Source: CAWGHZ01 sp963822575 (GTDB taxonomy: Bacteria; Pseudomonadota; Alphaproteobacteria; MPNO01; DASWLB01). Taken from it: a stretch of 64,000 bases of DNA. Below are positions 58,273 to 64,000 of this stretch, piece after piece; the first letter of the stretch is position 1; each line of letters opens with the position of its first letter. The stretch spans positions 186,001-250,000 of the forward strand of contig CAWGHZ010000006.1 of the NCBI GenBank assembly GCA_963822575.1. Reading direction: 5' to 3'. The notes beneath the pieces were generated by a model. It searched no databases and was not told the origin of the DNA. It was given only the letters and a program-made list of their open reading frames with translations. The position numbers and the translations under genes were made by a program.

Positions 58273-60155
58273 CGCAAAAGCTCCCGCATGTCGGCGTCGG
58301 GATGGGCGCGCACGTGGTGTCCGGGCGCCACCTCGATCAGCGCAAGCCGGCCGGCGCCGTCGATGGTGAAGGGCTGCGGCCATTCGGCCGGGTCCGAGGC
58401 GCGCCCTTCCATCAGCGCGGTGAGGTCGAGCCGGGCGCCGAGGTCGGGCTTCGGCACGGCGGCGAGCAGCGCCTTGGTGTAGGGGTGGACCGGCGACTTG
58501 AACAGCGCCTCGCGCGGCGCGGTCTCGACCAGCCGGCCGCGGCACATCACGGCGATGCGCCCGGCGATGTAGTCGACGACCGCGAGGTTGTGCGACACGA
58601 ACAGATAGGTGAGGCCGAGGTCCTTCTGCAGATCCTTCAGCAGGTTGAGGATCTGCGCCTGGATCGAGACGTCGAGGGCGGAGACCGGCTCGTCGCATAG
58701 GAGGAGCTCGGGCTTGAGCGCGAGGGCGCGGGCGATGCCGATCCGCTGGCGCTGGCCGCCGGAGAAGGAGTGCGGGTAGCGGTTGAGGTGGCGCATGTCG
58801 AGGCCCACGAGCGCCATCAGCTCGCACACCATTTCGCGCCGCCAGGCCGGATCGCCGATGCCGTGGATCGCCAGCGGCTCGCCCACGATATCGAACACCG
58901 TCATGCGCGGGTTGAGCGACGAGTAGGGGTCCTGGAAGATGAACTGCACCTTGCGCCGGTAGGACAGGAGTGCGCTTTCGTCGAGCCGGGTCACGTCGAC
59001 CAGCGCGTCGTCGTGGTTGAACTTGATCGCGCCGGCGTCGGGCGCCAGCGCGCGCATGATCAGCTTGGAGAGCGTGGTCTTGCCGCAGCCCGATTCGCCG
59101 ACGAGGCCCAGGCATTCGCCGCGGCGCACCTCGAAGCTCACGTCGTCGACCGCCAGCACCACCCCGTTGGAGGCGCCGGCGAACAGGCCGGACTTGCGGG
59201 TGCGGTAGGCCTTGGTCAGCCCCTCGACCGCGAGCAGCGGGGCATTGCCGAGGCCGGGCGCGGGGCCGGATTCGCGCCGCGCCAGGAGATGGCCGGTGGT
59301 GTGCTGGATCTCGCGCAGCGGCTGCAGCCGCTCGCCCGGCTTCATGTCGAAGCGCGGCACGGCGTGCAGCAGCGCCTTGAGGTAGGGGTGGCGCGGGTCC
59401 TCGAACACGTCCTCGACCGCGCCCGATTCGGTGACCTGGCCGCGATACATCACCACCACCTCGTCCGCCATGTTGGCGACGACGCCGAGGTCGTGGGTGA
59501 TCAAGAGGACCGCCATGCCAAGCTCGGCCTGCAGATCCTTCAGGAGCTTCAGGATCTGCGCCTGGATGGTGACGTCGAGCGCGGTGGTCGGCTCGTCGGC
59601 GATCAGGAGCGCCGGGCGGCAGACCAGCGCCATCGCGATCATCGCGCGCTGGCGCAGCCCGCCCGACAGCTCGAACGGGTAGGTCTTGAGCGCGTGCTCG
59701 GGGTTGGGGAAGCCGACGAGGCGGAGCATCTCCGCCGTCAGCCGGAGCCCTTCCTTCGCCGAGCATTCGCGGTGCAGCCTGACCGCCTCGGACACCTGGT
59801 CGCCCACCGTGTGGAGCGGCGAGAGCGAGGTCATCGGCTCCTGGAACACGATCGAGACGCGCCCGCCGCGGATCGCCCGCATGCGGCTCGAATCGCGGCC
59901 GAGCGCGGCGATGTCGGTGACCTCGCCCGAGGCCGGGTCGCGGAACAGGATCTCGCCCGAGGTGATGCGGGCCGCATGGGGCAGGATGCCCATGATCGAC
60001 TGCGACACGACCGACTTGCCCGAGCCGGACTCGCCCACCAGCGCCACCACACCCGCCTCGGGCACGCGGAACGACACGCCGTTTACCGCACGGATGGCGC
60101 CTTCGTGGACGTGGAACTCGACGGCGAGGTTCCGGACGTTCAGCAGATCATTCAA
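58269..60155 (-). CDS. Fused double-domain ABC ATPase (DppD-DppF / YejF-like)
   Basis: A 628-residue protein with two complete ABC modules. Module 1: Walker A GESGSGKS, signature LSGGLRQR, Walker B LLIADEPTTALD. Module 2 (from about 310): GESGCGKT, FSGGQRQR and LLLCDEPVSALD; an oligopeptide C-terminal motif (HPYTKALLAAVPKPD) follows each. The start TTG 60155 overlaps the upstream stop as TTGA and is the first residue of MNDLLNVRNLAVEFH, where homology begins. It powers the DppBC-like channel encoded downstream. Confidence 0.94.
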   Translation of the reverse strand: MNDLLNVRNLAVEFHVHEGAIRAVNGVSFRVPEAGVVALVGESGSGKSVVSQSIMGILPHAARITSGEILFRDPASGEVTDIAALGRDSSRMRAIRGGRVSIVFQEPMTSLSPLHTVGDQVSEAVRLHRECSAKEGLRLTAEMLRLVGFPNPEHALKTYPFELSGGLRQRAMIAMALVCRPALLIADEPTTALDVTIQAQILKLLKDLQAELGMAVLLITHDLGVVANMADEVVVMYRGQVTESGAVEDVFEDPRHPYLKALLHAVPRFDMKPGERLQPLREIQHTTGHLLARRESGPAPGLGNAPLLAVEGLTKAYRTRKSGLFAGASNGVVLAVDDVSFEVRRGECLGLVGESGCGKTTLSKLIMRALAPDAGAIKFNHDDALVDVTRLDESALLSYRRKVQFIFQDPYSSLNPRMTVFDIVGEPLAIHGIGDPAWRREMVCELMALVGLDMRHLNRYPHSFSGGQRQRIGIARALALKPELLLCDEPVSALDVSIQAQILNLLKDLQKDLGLTYLFVSHNLAVVDYIAGRIAVMCRGRLVETAPREALFKSPVHPYTKALLAAVPKPDLGARLDLTALMEGRASDPAEWPQPFTIDGAGRLALIEVAPGHHVRAHPDADMRELLR

Positions 60156-60658
60156 CGGCCCGCATCCCGCATCCTGGGAGCGTCCGGCCCGACGCCCAAC
60201 GCGGCGAGGTTGGTTCGGGTCGCGGGAGGCAGGGCGATCCCCCGCTCCGTCGCGGCACGGGCCGCCCGGCGGGCGATCTCGGCGAAGCCCTCCAGCGAGG
60301 AATCGAGGCGAATCGTGCCCTCGTCGCCCGCCAGCTTCATCTGCATCCAGCCTTTCGTCCGGTCGCGCCGGGTCGAGAAGTAGTCGACCCTGAGGCGCGC
60401 CAGATCGTTCCAACGCACCGTCACCCGCCGCGGTCCCGCCGCCGAGACTCCCGTCTCGTCCAGCGTGATCCGCGTCGCACCCCGCAGCGAGGTTCGCACG
60501 CCGTACAATGCGAACAGGCCCGCCAACCCCGCGAGAATGGCCATCATAGGTGCAGCCGGGCGCGCCAGCAACAAGGGACCGCCCGTCAGGACCATCCCCA
60601 CCGCGGCGCGCACATAATCGGCGTAGAGCGATCGGCGCTCGTACCGGTGCTCGCTCAC
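60152..60658 (-). CDS. Small membrane protein with PH-like domain
   Basis: A 168-residue protein of unknown function. Two hydrophobic segments near the N-terminus (about 14-50: VRAAVGMVLTGGPLLLARPAAPMMAILAGLAGLFALYGV) are followed by a beta-rich, cytoplasmic part (TRITLDETGVSAAGPRRVTVRWNDLARLRVDYFSTRRD), which resembles bacterial PH-like domains. The GTG at 60658 overlaps the deacetylase stop (GTGA), and the stop overlaps the ABC ATPase start, so it is an integral member of the operon. Confidence 0.75.
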   Translation of the reverse strand: MSEHRYERRSLYADYVRAAVGMVLTGGPLLLARPAAPMMAILAGLAGLFALYGVRTSLRGATRITLDETGVSAAGPRRVTVRWNDLARLRVDYFSTRRDRTKGWMQMKLAGDEGTIRLDSSLEGFAEIARRAARAATERGIALPPATRTNLAALGVGPDAPRMRDAGR

Positions 60659-61431
60659 GCCCCCGCTCCGAACGCTTCGTCGGCATCGACCCACCGTACC
60701 GAAGGATGAACGGATGAGCGTGCGACGAAGCGATTAACGAAGTCCCAACATCCCGCGTCATGCGCCAGGTGATGGGTAAGAACTCCGGTCGGCTCGTCGG
60801 GATCGACGCCGGCCGCGCGGGTGCGCCGTCGGCCAAGATGCGCGACGGCCGCACCGATCGCCGCCTCCTCACCGACGAAGCGCCTTGTGCCCGGCCAGTC
60901 GACGATGTCGACATGGGTGTTGCACTGGACGAGGCCGGGCGCGGCCAGGGGCCGGGCGCGCGCCGTGAAGGTCGAAAGCCCGCGATAACCGAGCGCGGGC
61001 AGCGCCGCGGCGACACGCGAATCGATCCGGTTCCAAGGCGGCACCATCACGTTCCGCGCCGCGGGGAACAAAGTAACGAGCCGCGCCCAGCCCGCCGCCA
61101 GTTCGTCCGTGACCCGCTCCCGCGGGCGCTCGTCGCCCAGTTCGCGCTTGGGCGTGCCCGGGGCCGCGTGGTTGCGGTGGGCATAGCCGTGCTGGACGAT
61201 CGTCACGGCGCGCTCGCGGGCGAGCCGGTCCGCCAGCGACGCCTCCGCCGGTGCCGGAATCACCGCAAGCGTCAGCTTCACGCCGAGCGCCGCGCGCAGA
61301 TCGAGCAGACGGTCGAGGGACGGCGTGTCCGCCACCGCATCGTCGTCGCGCCACCAAAAGGTCGCGACGCGGCCGGCCTCCGCCCACGCATCGAGCTCGT
61401 CCGCGAGTGCACCCCACGGACCGGCGGTCAC
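60655..61431 (-). CDS. Polysaccharide deacetylase family protein
   Basis: A 258-residue NodB-like protein. The catalytic/metal Asp motif is visible as FWWRDDDAV and the metal His pair as QHGYAHRNHA (H-x3-H). VMVPPWNRID and the late LTHHLAHD follow the family order. Members remove N-acetyl groups from glycans or act on related amides. No signal peptide is seen, so it may act in the cytoplasm on a nucleotide-linked or lipid-linked sugar. It is coupled on both sides by ATGA/GTGA overlaps. Confidence 0.88.
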   Translation of the reverse strand: MTAGPWGALADELDAWAEAGRVATFWWRDDDAVADTPSLDRLLDLRAALGVKLTLAVIPAPAEASLADRLARERAVTIVQHGYAHRNHAAPGTPKRELGDERPRERVTDELAAGWARLVTLFPAARNVMVPPWNRIDSRVAAALPALGYRGLSTFTARARPLAAPGLVQCNTHVDIVDWPGTRRFVGEEAAIGAAVAHLGRRRTRAAGVDPDEPTGVLTHHLAHDAGCWDFVNRFVARSSVHPSVRWVDADEAFGAGA

Positions 61432-62585
61432 GGCAGGTTTTCGCCCCGTGCGAGCGCGGCGATCAGCGCGGCCGATGTGCGCCCGCCGGCGACGTCGAGG
61501 CCGGCGAAGGCGGGCGGCGGCGCGGCGAGCGCGGACTCGGCGGCGCGGGCGATCGCCTCGGCGGCGATCTCGTCCTCCGGCACGATCTGGAGCGCGCCCC
61601 GCGTGGCGAGGAGCCGCGCCCTGAGGGTCTGCTCGGTTTCGAGCCCGCCCGCGTAGGGCGCGATTACGGCGCGCGTCCCGGTCGCCAGCGTTTCCATCAC
61701 CGTATTATAGCCGCCCTGCGAGATCGAAAGCTGCGCGCCGCGCAGGAGGTCGATGAAATCGGGCCGGGCGCGCTCGACCGTCACACCTGGCGGCGCGTCG
61801 CGCACCAGCCCGCGGAACGCATCCTCGGGCAGCGCATGGCCCGCCAACACCCGCCAAGGCGCGCGGGCGAGGCGCGTGAGCGGCCGCGCCGCCATCGCCG
61901 CGCGGAACAAGCTCTCGCTGACCGCGCCGCCCCCGGCCGAGACCACCACGCCCGCGCGCTCGCGCACAGGACCGGCGGGCGCGGTCGCCCCCTCCTCCAC
62001 CACGTAGCCGGTGTAGCGCAGATTGGGGATGCGTGCGGCCAGCGGGAAGGTGGCGTCGAACGGGATCAGGGACGGGTCGCCGTGCACCATCACCAGGTCG
62101 TAGTCGCGGTCGAGCCGCGCCAGCATCTCGTCGATTCGCTCGGGCTTGTCGGGCTCGACCAGTATGTCGCGCACCGAGGCGGCAACGCGCGGCCTGGACG
62201 TTTGCGCGCGTGCTGCTTCCAGCAGCGGCTCGAGCTCGAAGCGGAGCTGCCGCCGGCCGAACGGGTAGAGCTCGGTCACGATCACGTCGGGCCGCGCGCC
62301 GCGGAAAATGTCGAGCAGCGCCTCGCGGCGGCGCGCGCGGAATGCGTCGTCGATCACCCGGTCGTCGGCGTCGACCAGCACCTTGAAATACACGTCGACG
62401 GCGCGCACCGGCGGAAGCTGGACGAAGCGCGCGGCGCCGACGTCGAGCCCCGGCACCGCGTGCCCGCCGGAGACGAAGGTGACGTCGAGCCCGGCGGCGC
62501 CGAGCGCGCGGACGAGCGTCGCCGCCCGGCGCAGATGGCCGATCCCGAGCAAGTGCTGGACCCAAAAGAGGACGCGTCCGTTCAT
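61428..62585 (-). CDS. MurG-like (GT28-type) glycosyltransferase
   Basis: A 385-residue GT-B glycosyltransferase. Start ATG 62585 gives NGRVLFWVQHLLGIGHLRRAATLVRALGAAG with the conserved GxGHxxR loop. The C-terminal half has ISQGGYNTVMETLATGTRAVIAPYAGGLETEQTLRA, the UDP-sugar site of MurG/GT28-like enzymes. It would add a sugar to a lipid or glycan at the inner membrane. The polysaccharide deacetylase gene overlaps its stop (ATGA); 13 bases separate it from the phosphatase gene. Confidence 0.9.
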   Translation of the reverse strand: MNGRVLFWVQHLLGIGHLRRAATLVRALGAAGLDVTFVSGGHAVPGLDVGAARFVQLPPVRAVDVYFKVLVDADDRVIDDAFRARRREALLDIFRGARPDVIVTELYPFGRRQLRFELEPLLEAARAQTSRPRVAASVRDILVEPDKPERIDEMLARLDRDYDLVMVHGDPSLIPFDATFPLAARIPNLRYTGYVVEEGATAPAGPVRERAGVVVSAGGGAVSESLFRAAMAARPLTRLARAPWRVLAGHALPEDAFRGLVRDAPPGVTVERARPDFIDLLRGAQLSISQGGYNTVMETLATGTRAVIAPYAGGLETEQTLRARLLATRGALQIVPEDEIAAEAIARAAESALAAPPPAFAGLDVAGGRTSAALIAALARGENLP

Positions 62586-62598
62586 GCCGGAGCCAAGG

Positions 62599-63186
62599 TC
62601 ACGCGCTTTCCAGGCTGATGTTGAGCCGCTCGACGTGGAGCGTGCCGTCGCGTCCGGCGGCGAACACATGCACCGCCGCCCAGTCCATCTTCACCGGCGG
62701 CTTGCCCACCATCTCCCACCCCGTGGCGAGCGACAGGGCGGCACGGATGATGCCCTGGTGCGCCACGGCCCCGGCCGGCCGCCCGCGTTCGGCCGTCGCG
62801 GCGATCCAGCCGGCGACGCGGCCGCGCACCTCGCGCGGTGTCTCGCCCCCGTCGGGGCGGAGGTCGAGCCCCTTTGCCGCGCGGTCGTGGAACGCGTCGC
62901 CGTAGCGGGCGATCAGCTCCTCGCGCGTGTGGCCCTCCCACGCGCCCCAATCCATCTCGCGCACCTGCTGCTCGACGCGGAAGGCGATGCCGAGGGCGCG
63001 GGCCGTCTGCTGCGCGCGGGTGAGCGGGCTCGCCACCCAGTCCCAGTCGCGGAACTCGTCGGGCAGGCGCCAGGCGGCGACCTTGGCCGTGCCCGCCGCG
63101 CTGAGCGGGTTGTCGGCAAGTCCCTGCAGGCGGTGCACCTCGTTCCAGTCAGTGGGGCCGTGTCGGATGAAGGCGATCGGCGTCAT
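62599..63186 (-). CDS. Histidine phosphatase family protein
   Basis: A 195-residue phosphoglycerate-mutase-like phosphatase. The catalytic motif is FIRHGPTDWNE (His9); a second Arg is in SPLTRAQQTARAL, the acid Glu in REMDWGAWEGHT, and the second His in VAHQGIIRAAL. In this operon it may remove phosphate from a sugar phosphate or lipid-linked sugar intermediate; that is inference. ATG 63186 overlaps the GT4 gene stop (ATGA). Confidence 0.92.
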   Translation of the reverse strand: MTPIAFIRHGPTDWNEVHRLQGLADNPLSAAGTAKVAAWRLPDEFRDWDWVASPLTRAQQTARALGIAFRVEQQVREMDWGAWEGHTREELIARYGDAFHDRAAKGLDLRPDGGETPREVRGRVAGWIAATAERGRPAGAVAHQGIIRAALSLATGWEMVGKPPVKMDWAAVHVFAAGRDGTLHVERLNISLESA

Positions 63187-64000
63187 GGTGCGGCGATGAC
63201 GGTCCCGCCCACCCTCGCGAGCGCGTTGTGGAGCGCGCGGGCAGCGGCGGCCAGCGTGTGCTCGCCGGCGGCGAGCGCCAATGCGCGGAGCCCCATCTCC
63301 TTGCGCCGGTTGGGATCGTCGAGCAGCGCCGCCACGGCGGCAGCGAACGCGGCCTCGTCGCCCTCGCGCGTGACCAGGCCAGTGTTGCCGTCGCGCACGA
63401 TGTCGGGCACGCCGCCGGCCGCGCCGGCGACGACCGCGACCCCCGCCGATTGGGCCTCGAGGATCGCCATGCCGTAGGCCTCGCGGATCGCCGGCCAGAC
63501 ATAGAGGTCGGCGCCGGCATAGAGCGCCGGCAGCGCCTCCTCCGGCACGAAGCCGGTATAGACGACGCGTTCGCCAAGCGGCGCGAGCGCGTCGCGCACC
63601 TCGGATTCGGCCGGCCCCTCGCCCGCCACCACCAGGCACCATTTCCGACCGGCGAGACCGGCGAGCGCCCGCCCGAGCGCGCGGTACGAATCGAGCTTGT
63701 CTCCCCTCCGCATCATGGCGACGGTGAGCAGGATGGGCGTCGTCGGATCGATCCCGAACCGCTCGACGAGGGCGGCGCGGTTCTGGGCGCGGGCGGCGGA
63801 GGCGGTGGCGAACGGCACGGTCTCGCAGAACGGGCGGATCTGCACCGATGCGGCGCGCGGCTTCAAGAGCGGCTCGACGCAGACCGCGTCGCGCGAGTTG
63901 AGGTGGATCACCCCGTCGGCGCGGCGCAGCGCCGCCTCGACCGCCGCATGGCCGAGCGCCCACGCCCCGCCGGCCTGCTTCGGCGCGAATGACGCTTCGG
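63183..64000 (-). CDS. Glycosyltransferase family 4 (N-terminus outside window)
   Basis: The C-terminal 272 codons of a GT4 enzyme are present; the frame stays open to base 64000 (KQAGGAWALGHAAVEAALRRADGVIHLNS), so the gene begins beyond the window. The GT4 core is LTVAMMRRGDKLDSYRALGRALAGL, WCLVVAGEGPAESEVRDAL and DLYVWPAIREAYGMAILEAQSAGVAVVAGAAGGVPDIVRDG, with the E-x7-E motif at EAYGMAILE. It is the first visible member of the nine-gene minus-strand operon. Confidence 0.93.
   Translation of the reverse strand, partial: EASFAPKQAGGAWALGHAAVEAALRRADGVIHLNSRDAVCVEPLLKPRAASVQIRPFCETVPFATASAARAQNRAALVERFGIDPTTPILLTVAMMRRGDKLDSYRALGRALAGLAGRKWCLVVAGEGPAESEVRDALAPLGERVVYTGFVPEEALPALYAGADLYVWPAIREAYGMAILEAQSAGVAVVAGAAGGVPDIVRDGNTGLVTREGDEAAFAAAVAALLDDPNRRKEMGLRALALAAGEHTLAAAARALHNALARVGGTVIAAP

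Noticed and set aside
58269..61016. A longer minus-strand frame that would extend the ABC ATPase by 287 residues
   Set aside because: The extension overlaps the PH-like and deacetylase genes and has no ABC homology; the TTG at 60155 overlapping the upstream stop explains the start.
1..64000. CRISPR arrays, prophage or integrative element
   Set aside because: No regularly spaced direct repeats, phage structural genes or integrase were seen; only one transposase fragment is present.

Overview
This is a GC-rich (roughly two-thirds G+C) chromosomal window from an alphaproteobacterium. The evidence is a CtrA-type cell-cycle regulator divergent from fliI-fliJ, the order rpsT - dnaA - dnaN - recF - gyrB, many DMT/EamA permeases, a tRNA-Ile2(CAT), and high-GC codon use throughout. 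A Rhodospirillales-like or Reyranella-like relative is my best guess, but I cannot fix the genus. Coding density is high, ATGA/TGATG/TTGA start-stop overlaps are frequent, and TTG or GTG starts are common.

Layout. (1) 1-2.8 kb: a partial acyl-CoA dehydrogenase coupled to a nitrilase-family amidase. A decayed spacer follows, with two copies of a hairpin-forming inverted-repeat element, the tail of an anti-sigma-factor kinase gene, an IS481-type transposase fragment and tRNA-Ile2. (2) 2.9-9.7 kb: a small membrane protein, an FKBP prolyl isomerase, ctrA, fliI-fliJ, two peptidoglycan-binding-domain proteins, an isoprenylcysteine-methyltransferase-like protein and a flavin monooxygenase. (3) 9.8-17.4 kb: an amidohydrolase pseudogene, then a minus-strand run that reads like a protein-acylation control cluster: ADP-forming acyl-CoA synthetase/GNAT fusion (Pat-like), macrodomain protein, AmpG-like permease, sirtuin and acetoacetyl-CoA synthetase. 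(4) 17.5-26.5 kb: four tandem coupled EamA permeases, a zincin-type metalloprotease, a LonB-like protease, a universal-stress protein, a fifth EamA permease and a low-molecular-weight phosphotyrosine phosphatase. (5) 26.5-37.1 kb: housekeeping core (rpsT, dnaA, dnaN, recF, gyrB, PBP1A), with a small GNAT-DUF4160-DUF2442 unit between gyrB and PBP1A. (6) 37-52.2 kb: a catabolic district with two luciferase-like monooxygenases, an alpha/beta hydrolase, a hydroxyisobutyrate-dehydrogenase-like enzyme, two MetE-like methyltransferases, UbiD decarboxylase, TauD dioxygenase, an enolase-superfamily enzyme, a TAXI receptor, two M24-fold proteins and an orphan ABC receptor. (7) 52.4-64 kb: a metallo-beta-lactamase-fold enzyme and a methyltransferase, then a long minus-strand operon: GT4 and MurG-like glycosyltransferases, histidine phosphatase, polysaccharide deacetylase, a small membrane protein and a complete dipeptide-type ABC importer.

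Points for attention. rpsT and one luciferase-like gene each carry an apparent single-base frameshift, and both fall in GAGTTC, where removal of one T gives GAGTC, a GANTC (CcrM) site; artefact is likely. The acylation cluster is the strongest candidate for a coherent functional system: it holds candidate enzymes for acylation, NAD-dependent deacylation, removal of the O-acetyl-ADP-ribose by-product, and a classic target-type enzyme. No CRISPR array, prophage, rRNA or intact insertion sequence was seen.
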